This document shows positions 1-11,225 of a stretch of 64,000 nt of DNA, in pieces. The position numbers and the translations under genes are program-made. Positions within the stretch are counted from its first letter, which is position 1. Each line of letters begins with the position of its first letter. The stretch covers positions 206,345-270,344 of the forward strand of contig MNCI01011487.1 of assembly GCA_015680685.1 (NCBI GenBank), written 5' to 3'. Below the pieces are notes generated by a model, which saw only the letters and a program-made list of their open reading frames with translations, was not told the DNA's origin and made no database searches. The stretch is from Gnetum montanum. Taxonomy: Eukaryota > Streptophyta > Gnetopsida > Gnetales > Gnetaceae.

Positions 1-1109
1 ATATTTTCTCACCACATAGTGATTAGTGGTTCCCTAGAGAGGAAGATCATCATGCCCTTAGGGGAGGCTTTTTCTACCACCTTTCTATACAACTACCCAC
101 ATAGACTGTCATGGATAAAGGCAAGACCCTTGCAGGAGTTAACTTTGGCAAAGAGAACTAGAGGTGGCTATCTAAGGCCAAGATCCTCTAATGTTTGAAG
201 GAGCGCCTTGATAGCCTACCTCTAGACATGGCTGATGCAAGAGCCTCTTAGGTTAGTTTTTTATGTTGTTTTCATGCTTTCTGATGTTAGTTTGTGTATT
301 GTATTTTTTCTTATAAGTTTAACTATTTTGTTGTTGATGATAGGCACCAAGCAATGTTGTAGGCCCTAGTAGCATAGTGGATGAGGAGAGCCCTCCACAT
401 CCACCTAACACCATTGGTTGAGTAGATCTTGATGTAGCGCTGTCATTGGATGTTTTTGTATTTCTTGGTTATTTTTACTATGTAATGCAAATGATCGTGC
501 TATTATTTCTATGAGATGTAATGGATTTTTTCTTGCTATATGATGTATGAGATGTAGACTGTTACATTTATTCATTATATGTTTAATGCTAATGATGTGA
601 TGAATTGATGCAACTAAGCCATTGTGACTACTACTTTTAGGCCATTTCGAGCCAGATGTATAGATAGCACGCATTGGTAGTTTTAGGCCATTCTGGGCCA
701 TGTGATGTAAGGGGAATTGCTAGTATGAGGCCATGGTAGGTCATGCACTAGCTTGAGGCCTTTTCAAGCCTTAGTATTTTTTGTAATTTTGAATTTCTTC
801 ATTTTTATGCATTTTAATGTTTTCATGTGTAAACTAACTGCTGAAAAGTAAGCTAGAAAAAATGTAAACTTAGAAAAAATGCACAAACAAAAGAAATATA
901 TGTATAATATAGGAAAAGAATGTAAAATGCAAACAACCAAGCTAATGTAAAATACAAACAAAATGCAAACAAGCAAGGTGTGTAGAAGTGGGGATAGGCA
1001 AGCACCCAGCACACTTTGGACTAAGGGGATGCCTTAGTTGAGCATTGTTTCCTAATCCAGTGTGGGTTAGGGGGTGTGTAGGGCCTAGATGGTACTATAT
1101 GATACTCAC
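1..1109. other. unassigned AT-rich sequence with weak coding-like traces
   Basis: No gene is supported here. Around 20-240 the plus strand gives a decayed reading with several stops that I cannot assign to a family. Around 600-720 the phrase 'ttttaggccatt' occurs twice, and 840-980 is rich in repeated 'aaaatgcaaac'-like words. The stretch lies on the 3' side of the old gypsy relic that follows on the minus strand, so it may be its degraded 3' part, but no polypurine tract or LTR end was recognised. Confidence 0.3.
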
Positions 1110-1394
1110 CTTAACCTTCGTGAGCTATGTTGAAGGGAAATTATACCCACAAAGCTTCATCTAGGAGGTCAAGTGCTCTTTTTGACTCCTTAGATTGGTT
1201 TGCTTCACATGTTTCACCCTCACCTTTCATGGGAGGCACATTATCGGGGAACTCCACCTCTGACCCTTGTTTTGTATCAATGTTACTAATGGTCAAAGGG
1301 CTACATTATCACCATAGATAATAACCTCTTTCTCTTCATATGGAAGGCAGATTTCTTGATGGATATGGGAGGAGATGACCCATAGCTGGGCTAA

Positions 1395-1724
1395 CTAGGG
1401 CTTACCCAAAATAAGGTTGAAACCTAAGATCTCCTTGATCACAATGAATTCAATAGTGATGGGGAATTGCTCCCCCACCATGAAGGCTATCATGACTCTT
1501 CCCCTTATGACAGCAAGTGAATCATTAAAGGATTTTAGGCATGTTTTATTTCTTAATCTGATTTGATCGGCAAGACCCAACTTATTCATGACTATGTATG
1601 TGATGACATTGGTTGTCACCCCATCATTGACGTGCATCCTACGGATTCTACACTGTCCCACATAGATGGTGATAAACATTTGTATGGTAATGACTTGACC
1701 CTTCTTAGGGTTGACCTTAATCAC
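1395..1724 (-). pseudogene. retropepsin-like protease fragment of the old gypsy relic
   Basis: About 109 residues in one open frame. The N-terminal half contains VNDGVTTNVI, the position of the catalytic D-S/T-G box of gypsy aspartic proteases (here NDG in place of DGG/DTG), followed by KLGL. The C-terminus FNLILGKP matches the conserved ILGRP box that ends plant gypsy protease domains. In a working element it would cleave the Gag-Pol polyprotein inside the virus-like particle. Upstream frames are interrupted, so it cannot now be made as part of a polyprotein. The alternative, a host clan-AA protease-like gene, is unlikely because the gag end is adjacent. Confidence 0.65.
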
Positions 1725-2723
1725 CTCATCATGAAATGCTAAGGGTGTTGAACTCGATTCCTATGGGGGAGGAGGCAACATCATAGCATGGATGGATTTT
1801 TCATCTATTAGGATGTCCTCCATGACAAGAATAGAGGTTAACATGAAAACTAACACTTCGCAATCGGCTAAGGAAGTCATTATCAGGTCATATAGGCTTA
1901 ACATTATGTTTTTTTTTAAATCCTATTTGACTTGGGTCAATGCATCAAGAAAGTCCTTTCCACTATTTGCTACTTTGTTGTTGGCCTCCATCTCCTCCAT
2001 GCATTCTAAGAGATAGATTTCTTCTGGAAGAGATTTGGGCTTTGTTTGTCTTGCTTTCTTTGGAGCCTTAGTGCTCCATTGTTGGTTGCTTGTTGTGGCC
2101 TTCTCGATTGATTTTGCCATGGGGAAAAGTGACAAGGAAAAAGACTTTGGTAGGCCTAATGCTCTTTGCTCTTAGTGCTACCTAAACATTTGATTAGCAA
2201 GATGCTTGTTGGGCCTCTCAGGTTGCCATCTCGATTGCCTATTGTTGTTGGCTACAAGATGGAGCTTTGTGCAAGCAGGGACCGATGCATTGCCCACCAC
2301 TAGACTTCAGGAAAGTAGAGAGTCCACACATTGTGGCATCCTTATGAAAAAGGATGATTGGGCTATTGTTGCCATAGTGTGCTATGGGACCCTAACCACA
2401 AAGGATGTTATGGGTGTCTAAGGTGGTGCTCTGACAACAAAAGGAGTTCTTGAACTAGTTGATGTTGAGGAGGCCCTAGTGTTTCCAAAGGGCACATGAA
2501 TAATGAATGGTTCTTGCACGAATTCTAAATCATCATCAACACTGATAACATTGATGATGTACCTTGTACTGCTTGCATTGATATGGTCCTTCTAAACCCC
2601 CATTGATTGGTTTTGGAGGCACACTGGGTTGGTTGCATCAAGGACCAACTCACCCTTGTCAATCATGCTTTGTATATTGTCCTGTAAAGCCATGCAAAAA
2701 TCTATATCATGACCCTACAATTG

Positions 2724-2728
2724 GTAAT
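2724..2728. repeat. target-site duplication GTAAT (left)
   Basis: The five bases directly left of the LTR starting at 2729 are GTAAT and are repeated at 9863-9867 directly right of the second LTR. Five-base duplications are the rule for Ty3/gypsy integrase. This fixes the element ends at 2729 and 9862. Confidence 0.95.
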
Positions 2729-3544
2729 TGATGAGTGGCGAGGTACCCCTACACTCAACCATATGAATACGAGCATAGCATGCGCGATCCGGTCAAACTC
2801 CGTAGACTAAGTGCCTACACGCCCCATGGAACACTTAGGGTTAATTATTCGTTGTCTTCCCAGACTTACTTGTAGTTTTCATGGTGTATGGTTAAGTAAG
2901 TATAAGGTATATGATTTTTATTCTTTTTATGTCTTTTTCTCCTATGCTAATGAGTTGAAGGGTAGAGAGACTAATTCCTAACTCTAACTAATGAACTAAG
3001 TCTAAATTACCTAGCATCAGCATCCATTCCCACTTACCGTACACACCCTGAACCGATGCAACTGTGGCTACTAAACACTAATCGTTGCTAGGATCACCAC
3101 GTGTAACACACATGCTCAAAGTGGTCGTACTGAGGCACTTAACTAGGAGAGAAGGGTTGAGAGAGAAAGCAGTAAATAACAGGTAATAAATAACAATAAT
3201 AAAATCCTATTCCATGCGATGCAAGGTTTATCCAAGAAGCTCGTCTTTATTGCTATACACAAACTTGTGTTCAGGTACAATGTTTGCTCGAATAAAGATC
3301 TATTCACTTTAGGACTCCTACTACGGGCACATGGAAAATATTCTATCTCTAGAGTGATCAATCTACCAAAGTTTCCCTACTATCTAGCCTAAGATGAGGA
3401 AACAAGGGAGAGCCGCCTCTTATTTATAGATATGACGATGCACCGCGATATCGCGTACACGATATCATGGGGGAGGATGTGATATGCATACGCGATATCG
3501 TGAGGGATGCAATATTGCGGCCCATGTGATATCGTGTCCCATCA
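2729..3544 (-). repeat. 3' LTR of element 1 (816 bp)
   Basis: Starts TGATGAGTGG and ends CCCATCA on the plus strand. It aligns along its length with 9077-9862, with scattered differences and a few small indels, including about 30 bp more in the palindrome-rich U3 part. On the minus strand the order is U3 with CGATATCG-like boxes (3440-3535), a TATA box read as TATAAATA (3421-3428), then R and U5. Differences between the two LTRs are mostly transitions, showing that insertion was not recent. Confidence 0.95.
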
Positions 3545-3557
3545 TACCCCCATGACT
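3545..3557 (-). promoter_or_regulatory. polypurine tract of element 1
   Basis: On the minus strand the bases AGTCATGGGGGTA lie directly before the 3' LTR. Position and purine run fit the plus-strand primer of an LTR retrotransposon. The same word recurs at 4112-4125 and 5622-5634, and in part at 6892-6902. Confidence 0.65.
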
Positions 3558-6009
3558 AAATGAAAACTCTTCCTCGAGTTCCTTACAATAATATCGGGAA
3601 GGTATGGGATTATTGACTCAAAGGAAACTAATGGGATGACATGTGAACGGATCATCATTACAAGACACAAAACAACTGGTGTTCATGACAAAAAGAGTGA
3701 ACACCTTATTACATTGACATCAAGCCTTAGTTGGTAGTGGAACAAGACAGAGAGAAAGAAGTGTTGCTACTGCCAACGCCAAGATTGCACCTTTTGTTGT
3801 CCATCCGTAAGCGCACCATCGATCTTGCTCTTTGCATAGATGTTTTAGTGTTGCTCCATTCCAAGCGTTCCCTCCAGATCCAATCCATTATTGCATGATC
3901 ACCATCTGCACACACAACACAGTCTTATATTAGCAAGGGTAATTGAATCATCATGTAATTGATACCTTACTTCGGTGTAAGTCCATTGGCTAGGTTGTGG
4001 TATGGCTGATACGGATCAGGAAATATATTAATGATGACTACCGAAGATGTAGGGGTTAGGAAAAAATCAAAAAAATTGGGGCTAGGAGAAAATTGAAAAA
4101 ATTATGCCCTGTACCCCCATGACTAATCGCGAACCTCTAGTAGCATTAGAATGGAGAAAGAAAATGAATAAGAAAGATAGATAAAAAGGGACAACTATAG
4201 CATCGATGAAATGGATGTCAAGATGGAAATGAAGAAAATAAAATTAATTGCAAAAATTTTAGGGAAAAGAAATTAACTGGTGCACCAAATAGGAATGTCA
4301 ATGGGTCCTCCCCAAAGTAGGCTCATGCCCTTAATGCCCTGACAATCCCACATTCAAAGAGTCCGTAAGCTCTAGGAATGTCCTTTGGAACAAGAGTTAA
4401 AGTCTTAACCGTAAGAATTTACCAAAAAGAAAACAATGTATCTACTAAAATATACACTAATGATACAACCGTCATTGAGGTGAATAATGGAGAGAAGGGT
4501 GGAGAGAAGAGAATGGAATGGAATCCCAAGAACAAGGTGGTGTACAGCCCCTTGTGTGTTTCATGATTAATGTGACTTGGCAAATTTCATTCCAACTCCA
4601 GCCTCAAACCAACCACATCCAGTGACTTCGCATCAATGCATTTGGTCAATCCATCCCCTTGAAGTAACAAGAATTCCTTCTCCAAGAGCCACCACCATTC
4701 TGACGAAAAAAATGAGGAGAGAATGGAAAGCAAGAAGGGCCTTAGTTAGAGCGAATGTTTTTGGTTCCATAACCAGTGCTTGTAGCCCAAGTTTATTTCA
4801 TCTAAGGGGTGTGCTTTGAATTCTCACTTTTTCTTTTCTTTTCTATCTCTTTTTTTCCTTTTTTTTTATTTGTTTTTATGTTTTTATCCATGAGAACCAC
4901 ACCATGCAAAGACTTCTTATTTTTATTGTCTCAGCTTCCGATAATTGGGTAACATGAGAACGGTGAGAAAACTCCAAAAGAAAACATCCAAGTACCCAAG
5001 AGAATGGCCAACACAAATGCATCAAGTTCCCTTGAAGTCACACCCTTTTCAAACCTTGAGTCTTTCCTTAGTTTGGGAAATACCTAGTCACCGATTCGTT
5101 AAAGTTCTTATTAGAAAGGGACTATACATTTCCAAGCCAAGAGAGATCATAGAAACTGGTGGATGGATGGATGAAGTGAACTCATTGCCTGCCATATCAA
5201 AAGAAACATACCTTAGTATCAACATCATAACTTAAAGGTAAAAACCAAACATTATCAATCAATGAAAAATAGTTCATACCATTGGGAAGAACACTTATTA
5301 GGTGAAAAAATTACAGGGTGAATCACACACAAAATGGAAAAGTATAACGATGTTGAAAAACAAAAACAAGAAAAGTTAAAGAAATGTGTAAAACAAAAAC
5401 TAGAAAAGTTAAAGAAATTTGTAAAACAAAAATGTGTAAGACAAAAGTGTGTAAAACAAAACTTGTAAAACAAAAACGTGTAAAACAAAACTTGTAAAAC
5501 AAAAACGTGTAAAACAAAAACGTGAAAACAAAATTGTGTAAAAAAAATGTGGAAAACAAAGACATGTAAAACAAAAACTAAAAAGAACTGAGGGCCTCCA
5601 ATGATTAGCATAGGTGGCCATCACCCCCATGACTGAATTGCAAGGGAGAGATCTAAAATAATGAGCGCCTATTTGAATTTCATAAAAGTGCCCAAGTTCT
5701 CCCGAATGATGTTTTTAGGTTAAGGGGTGGAAGTTGGCGATGCTCATATTCCAATGTGTCTATGCCTTCGTTGTTAGCATGAGTTCCCTCAGTTCGTTCT
5801 GTGCATATTAGTTTGCTCTTTCTAGTAGCTGTCAACCACGGGGTGTCTACTACTTGTGTGGTTGCTACATACAGGCACCTTTGAATTTCTGTTTCTTGGG
5901 CACACCAATTACATGGAAGAGATGCTTAACATTCTTCCATGTCATCACCCTCTAAGTCACTGTATGTGATGCACGGAACTTTCTTCTTCTCGATCTTCCC
6001 ATAAATGTT
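3558..6009. other. long non-coding part of element 1 between protease and 3' LTR
   Basis: About 2.45 kb in which no domain is recognisable on either strand. Short plus-strand open frames (for example 4378-4819 and 4945-5235) show no family motif. The block includes two extra copies of the polypurine-tract phrase (4112-4125 and 5622-5634) and an A-rich tandem array (5330-5578). In an autonomous relative the polymerase genes would lie here, so the block looks like a replacement or scrambled filler. Confidence 0.6.
5330..5578. repeat. A-rich degenerate tandem array
   Basis: Repeats of roughly 16-19 bases built on 'gtaaaacaaaaacgt' and 'gtaaaacaaaactt', about a dozen irregular units. The long phenylalanine- and cysteine-rich minus-strand frames over it are a by-product of the repeat and are not called as genes. 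Confidence 0.8.
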
Positions 6010-6330
6010 TATCTTAGATATCTATAAGGAAAGATCGTGGATCCCTAGGTACGCATCTACTGTACTTAGCCATGGCCTTCCCATTATAATTGGGAAGTCC
6101 CATTCATTGTTGTTAACTTCTATCACCAAGAAATATGCTGGGTAGGACTAACCACACACAGTCGTAATGATGTCCTCCACCAATCCTAAGGGAATGGTGA
6201 TGGACTGGTCAGCCAACTCTAGTTGAATGTTGCTCTTCTTAAGTTGAGGCAAGTTCTAGGCTTGATACATTTCTCATGAAATTAAGTTGGCTCCAGAACT
6301 TGAGTCAAGAAGAGCCTTATGTGGTGCATT
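6010..6330 (-). pseudogene. retropepsin-like protease of element 1
   Basis: On the minus strand ALLDSSSGANLIS (6274-6325) carries the catalytic box in the form D-S-S-S-G-A; the usual D-S/T-G has an extra or changed residue. The reading continues through IPLGLVEDII to FPIIMGRPWL (about 6065-6100), the conserved end of Athila/Tat-type gypsy proteases. Three in-frame stops interrupt it, a TGA directly after the active-site box and two TAG codons further on. It follows gag in the same direction, the normal gag-protease order. The polymerase that should follow is absent. Confidence 0.8.
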
Positions 6331-6825
6331 CCTGGTGATTTGCAGATAGATTAAGGGACTTCTAGGGTCAATTAGTTTCCTAGGAAGGTGGCCTACCTTG
6401 ATCCAGTTGGTTATGATATGCGTTAACATAATCGTATGCATACAGCTCTGTTGGACTGAAGGGTGCTTCGAAGTTTTAGATGGTAGAGGAGTGTACATAG
6501 ACTCAACCACTTGTTGTTGTGAAAGCTTGTTTGGGCTTCTAGTTCTGAAGAAATGTCTTCTCTTTTTACAGTTGTCAAAACCAGTAGCAGGTTGAATATT
6601 TACAACTCTCATAGCATGGCGTTGCTGCAGTTGAGTAGAAAGTTCCCCTTGCATTGTTGGAGCAGGAGGTATGGGAACTACAAGTGGAAGAGGTGCGGAT
6701 GGAGTTGGAGGATGGGATATATGTGGGATGTCTCCCAGAGGAGAAGGAGTCCTTCTAAAGTACTCCCAAACTTGGTAGTGATGTTGGGGAGTTGTGTGAC
6801 CCATAGAGTCACTTGGAGAAACCAA

Positions 6826-8939
6826 CTACTGCACATAGTATCCATATGGATCTAGCTGCCGGTAAGGGTACTATTGTGCAGGCGGTGGCATCCCCCATGA
6901 CTGTGGGTATTGCCACTACTGATGCTATCTGACGGGTTGTGGTGGAGTTCCACTTGGATAATACGTTAGTGGTTGGTGGAACTGCCTTGGGTTACCTTGA
7001 GGATAAGGTAACCTTCAGGGTGTTTGCTGTTGGTTAAGTCTCAGATTAAGTGCATACCCCCCAGACTCCTGTAGATGTGAGATGATTGGACAACATCCCT
7101 TAGGATGATCATATTGGCAAATCTCACATCCACCGTCATCGTCTGTGTCAGAATCCACAACCTCATCAGAGATAGTAATTTTCTCTTTACTCTTGTTATG
7201 TGCAGGGCCTGAATCTCTCTGCTTTGTCTTGTTCTTGTCACTACTTTGTTCCTCCTTAGACTCTTCCACAATTTTCAAGACACTTTCAAGTCTAGAGTCT
7301 AAGGAATCTCACAGCTGATCTACCTTAGCCGATACTTCGGTTGTTAGTTTTTGAATTGGCAAGGTTTTTCGATTCACCAACTCTTTGAGTGGTGACTCAT
7401 CCTCCTCATCACAAAATTTCACTCCATTCTTTCATAGGGAGGGATCGCAGTTGTATTCTTCCACACTCTCTCATTTTCATAGTTCACCTTCTTCTTTTGC
7501 TACTTGTTCCAACAAGCGATGAACTTCATAGGCTCTAAGTTCTGATAGTCTCCCTTGGACATAAGTCCCAAGGGTTCTCCTAGTCTCATATCTTAGCCCA
7601 TCTACGATGTGGCGGAGTTGATCCCGTTGAGTGTATCCATGGCCCAGGCAACGATGTAACAATGTGTAGTAGTGGGCCATGGTAGCATCCAAGGGTTCAT
7701 AAGTACCTTGCTTCCATCCTTGGATCTGCTTACGTAAGTTAGATACTCTAGAGTACGTTTGATACTTATCGTTGAAGAGTTCTAACATCATACTCCACCT
7801 CCTGATGGTTTCCGGTTCTAAGGACCAGTGTAACTCTCTGCTTCCTTGGTGAGTGTCCTGGGAAACAACTTAAGTTTCTGCCACTCGTTCTGTATGTTCT
7901 GCAAGACGCAGGCATTGTGGAATGCCTGTAAATGATTTTGCAGATCTGAGTTGTATCCCCCTGCAAAGCGTGGGATGTTATTCATGTCTAAGCGCTTGAT
8001 CCGACTATCTTTTAAATGCCTTGTTGGAATCCTAACTGCCTCTGTTAGGTCAAGCATACTTCAGGTGGCAAGTAGGGGCTCATCATGATCATCTCTTTCA
8101 TGATGCCTATGATGTCTACGTTGTTCCCTACTTTCCCTTCATTCATGCCCTTGTCCTCTCTCTCGACTTTCTCGTCAAGGTCTCTCGTTTTGCCTACCTC
8201 TATCCTCACCGTTGTGCTCATGATGGCTACACCCAGATGTGGAAGGAGAGGGTGAATGATGTGAAGAAGGGAAAGAAGGACGAGAACCATCACCATGATG
8301 ATGCTTCTTACCTTCTCTTCGGCTGTTTTGGCCCCGATCGTGATGACAATCAAAGTGCCCATCCTTGTTATATGTTGTTGTTCCCTCTATGAACAGCTGG
8401 TGTTCACGGGGATCAGAACCAGGGTTATGTATCGTTGATCATAGGTTCTAATACCCAACCTCCTCATCATCATTAGGAGGGGGAACATCTTTTGATAGCG
8501 AACTCGTTATAAGTAGTTCATCATCTCCTATTTCACTTAGGACGTGCAGGACCTCTTTTCCTTTCAACAGTGTATGTTGGCTCTCCTGCCTTGAGTCCCT
8601 CATACGTTGTAAAGCTGTGGGATGGTAATCCCTCACGTCAAAATCACCTATAACGTATTCAACATAGAGCTGAGTCATGCTAATCTGTGCCAAAGCACGA
8701 AGGAGCATGTTAGGGACTGATCGATCTAGAGGTAACACTATGTTACTTTGCAAATCTCTCCAGCGCATCTGTTCATCTTGATGAAGGATAAAAGTAAAGT
8801 TAGGTATATACTCATTGGGATGAGTATATTCCACCCTATATTGTTGAGGAACTGGCAGGTTTAGGTTATGTGTTTTTGATTGCCGACTATTTCTTGTATT
8901 ATCCCTAGGCGGTGAATTGCTTTTGTTAGAAGAAGACAT
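6826..8939 (-). pseudogene. gag-like capsid gene of element 1 (broken)
   Basis: The start at 8939 opens MSSSNKSNSPPRDN and runs 163 residues to a stop at 8448; further gag pieces follow in shifted frames at 8057-7818 and 7791-7477, and a tail at 7278-7015. The piece at 7477-7791 has the helical retrotransposon gag signature (tryptophan near residue 26, HCLGHGYTQRDQLRHIVDGL). Near 7090-7135 a C-x2-C-x3-H-x3-C cluster resembles a shortened zinc knuckle. Gag would form the particle that packages element RNA. Related gag at 34060-35100 (plus) and 40085-41515 (minus) aligns with the N-terminal box 'RWRDLQ.NIVLP', which supports the start chosen. Several stops and shifts make this copy non-functional. 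Confidence 0.8.
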
Positions 8940-9056
8940 AGTTATCGGTGTGCTAATTTTACCGTTATATAAGTTTTCTTAATTAACCCGAAGGTTTGTT
9001 TAGGCTCCCAACGATGTGAGTAATGTCCTATATTCTATTCAGCGCACAAACACGTA

Positions 9057-9074
9057 GTCCCCGGCAACGGCGCC
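9057..9074 (-). promoter_or_regulatory. primer-binding site, tRNA-Asp type
   Basis: Directly inside the 5' LTR the plus strand reads GTCCCCGGCAACGGCGCC, matching the 3' end of plant tRNA-Asp before its CCA tail. This is the usual primer of the Athila/Tat branch of plant gypsy elements. Two bases (TA) separate it from the LTR end. It retains its CpGs, unlike the decayed versions at 19066-19085 and 33922-33939. Confidence 0.88.
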
Positions 9075-9076
9075 TA

Positions 9077-9862
9077 TGATGAGTGGCAAGGTACCCCTAC
9101 ACTCAACCATACAAATACGAGCGTAGCACACGCGATCCGGTCGAACTCCGCAGACTAAGTGCCTACACGCCCCATGGAACACTTAGGGTTAATCATTCGT
9201 TGTCTTCCCAGACTTACTTGTAGTTTTCACGGTGTATGGTTAAGTAAGTCTGAGGTATATGATTTTTATGCTTTTTATGTTTTTTTCTCCTATGTTAATG
9301 AGTTGAAGGGTAGAGAAACTAATTCCTAACTCTAACTAATGAACTAAGTCTGAATTACCTAGCGTCACCATCCATTCCCACTTACCGTACACACCCTGAA
9401 CCGATGCAACTGTGGCTACCAAACGCTAATCATTGCTAGGATCACCGCGCGTAACGCACATGCTCGAAGTGGTCATACTAAGGCACTTAACTAGGAGAGA
9501 AGGGTTGAGAGAGAAAGCAGTAAATAACATGTAATAAATAACAATAATAAAATCCTATTCCATGCGATGCAAGGTTTATCCAAGAAGCTCGTCTTTATTG
9601 CTGTATACAAACTTGTGTTCAGGTACAATGTTTGCTCGAATAAAGATCTGTTCACTTTAGGACTCCTACTGCGGGCACATGGAAAATATTCTATCTCTAG
9701 AGTGATCAATCTACCAAAGTTTCCCTAGTATCTAGCCTAGGATGAGGAAACAAGGGAGAGCCGCCTTTTATTTATAGATATGACAGCGCACCGCAATATC
9801 GCGTACACGATATTGCGAGGGAGGATGCGATATCGTGGCCCATGCAATATCGTGTCCCATCA
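9077..9862 (-). repeat. 5' LTR of element 1 (786 bp)
   Basis: Starts TGATGAGTGG, ends CCCATCA. On the minus strand U3 begins at 9862 with a cluster of CGATATCG-like palindromes (about 9790-9855), some changed to CAATATCG or CGATATTG. A TATA box (tatttata, 9769-9776) follows, then R/U5 and the primer-binding site. This LTR would drive element transcription leftward. Confidence 0.95.
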
Positions 9863-10233
9863 GTAATATTGGCAAAATCAGTCCAATCTAAAATGATTAA
9901 GAATAGGAGGCTCATTTAGGAGCATGGCTAAGGGATTCTTCAGGAGTTCACAATATCGATCATGCCACTTGCAAGCATCCTCAAACATCTACTTATACTA
10001 GATGCATCTAGCATGAAGTAGTTGGTCCAAGAGCTTCAATCACTTAAAGGGCAATGGTGTGTACTTTGAGCAATCCTTGTGCTCAAAGTTTAGCCTTGAG
10101 GTAGTTGGTGGCATGACCATTGATGATGCGGACTGATTATTTGCTATAGTGCTAGAGCTACTAAATCTACCATATATGTAGGTAGGAAGCCTAGCATGGG
10201 TGGGGTTTGATATCACCTTTCTTGTGATAAAAG
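9863..10233 (-). mobile_element. old Tat-like gypsy relic, upstream gag piece
   Basis: Begins with the second GTAAT. On the minus strand it encodes a degraded gag stretch (CSKYTPLPFK, then LLDQLLHAR, then WHDRYCELLKNP) with spacing like the 'PLP...L...GL' region that precedes the zinc-finger-like end in Tat-type gag. It continues directly into the sequence left of 2729 once element 1 is removed. The gag trace fades by about 10150, and at about 10234 the sequence changes to host segment A. Confidence 0.6.
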
Positions 10234-10369
10234 ATCAACAACCGATGACTCATATACATCATTAGGAGAAATAAAATTATGTGTCTTAATTGCATTAATA
10301 TTACTAGAAGAAGGCAACACAATTCTTTTTTACTTGCTTGTAAATCTATATTTCGAGAATCAACAAAAA

Positions 10370-11177
10370 TTTGAAGAAGCAAAGATTAGTAAGCATAAGT
10401 TACAACAGAACTTTGATTATGAAATTTTTATGCCTATTAAAATCAAATCTTTAACTTGCAAACCACACATCACATGCTCTAATTAGTAAGTAATGCAAGT
10501 GTAACTTGAACATGTAATTTGTTTCTTATATAATATTTGTTAAACAATAAGATAATCTGCCAAATCACCTTTCATTAGTATTCATATTACTTGTACGGTA
10601 TAGGGCATGTATAGTTAAAGTTTTACATTAGTGCAAAATCTAAGGATATATATAATTAAAGGTTTAATTTTAAGAATTGCTTAATATTTATTTAACTAGA
10701 CTATTTGCTTGATTCATTACAAATTACCTATATAATTAGAAATATTTAAAACATAGTTATTTTCATAAGAAATTTAAGTATAATTTTTAAATTAAATTTT
10801 AATTTTTAAAAAAGCTCATAAATTTATAATATGACTATAATACAAAATGTTTAAGATAATATCTACATTTATTTTAAATTAGCATAATCATATATGTGTA
10901 TTTGTGTATAAATATCACCTACTTAGAGAATATGAATTGTGGTTATATATTTGATTTAAATAGCTATGCTAAGACATTATTATATTTTTTAAAATTATAA
11001 TTGCAATTTTTATATTTATTGTACCAAAGGATTATATTTATTGTATACTTTTATATCTTATTTAAGTATAATAAAAATCTTTTCAACAATCCCCAAATCC
11101 TAATTTGTATATATAAAGTAAAAGTGTTTTCAAAATGGATTACAATTAATGAACAACTCAAACCTCAAGCTTCTTTT
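10370..11177. other. AT-rich non-coding part of segment A
   Basis: Very AT-rich (runs such as 10740-11000) with no supported gene. It aligns with 22370-23480 of copy B, which holds an extra 123 bp SINE-like insertion at 22486-22608 that is absent here. Confidence 0.7.
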
Positions 11178-11192
11178 AACACCTATACACAC
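11178..11192. repeat. LINE target-site duplication AACACCTATACACAC (left)
   Basis: Fifteen bases repeated exactly at 13235-13249. Copy B of the host segment has the corresponding single site 'aatacatatatacacaaaac' near 23497, which supports this as the insertion point. Confidence 0.92.
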
Positions 11193-11225
11193 TTCAAACT
11201 TCAAGCTTCTTTTAACTTCAAACTT

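Larger units (their letters stand above)
1110..2728 (-). mobile_element. old Tat-like Ty3/gypsy relic, 3' piece (gag end and protease)
   Basis: Reading the minus strand from 2728 to 1395 gives a gag C-terminal region (HDIDFCMALQDNIQSMIDKG near 2715-2650, matching the zinc-finger-like end of Tat-type gag), a proline-rich linker and then a retropepsin-like domain. The relic is cut at 2728 by a younger LTR element; its upstream gag part resumes at 9863. Joining 2728 to 9868 and removing one GTAAT copy restores a continuous gag reading, which is direct evidence of nesting. The family assignment rests on the gag and protease phrases; no reverse transcriptase is visible in the window. Many stops and frameshifts show it is dead. 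Confidence 0.7.
2729..9862 (-). mobile_element. complete non-autonomous LTR retrotransposon with gag-protease only (element 1)
   Basis: A 7,134 bp unit bounded by two direct LTRs (2729-3544 and 9077-9862) with TG...CA ends and a 5 bp target duplication. It is oriented on the minus strand: the 5' LTR is on the right, a primer-binding site complementary to tRNA-Asp follows, then gag (8939 to about 6826) and protease (about 6330-6010), then about 2.5 kb without coding sequence before the 3' LTR. No reverse transcriptase, RNase H or integrase is seen. Such gag-only elements are known in plants and must use enzymes from a partner. The gag and protease carry stops, so this copy is also a defective protein source. 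Gag pieces of the same family occur at 17003-18960, 34060-35100 and 40085-41515. Confidence 0.93.

Noticed and set aside
1-1012. Open frames at 405-701 and 764-1012 (minus)
   Set aside because: Short, without motifs or neighbours, and composed of low-complexity hydrophobic text in AT-rich DNA.
5330-5578. CRISPR-like array
   Set aside because: Units are irregular and A-rich, spacers are not unique, and the DNA is plant nuclear with retrotransposons.
5255-5630. Long phenylalanine- and cysteine-rich minus-strand frames
   Set aside because: They translate the A-rich tandem array at 5330-5578 in three overlapping frames. No gene-like composition remains outside the repeat.
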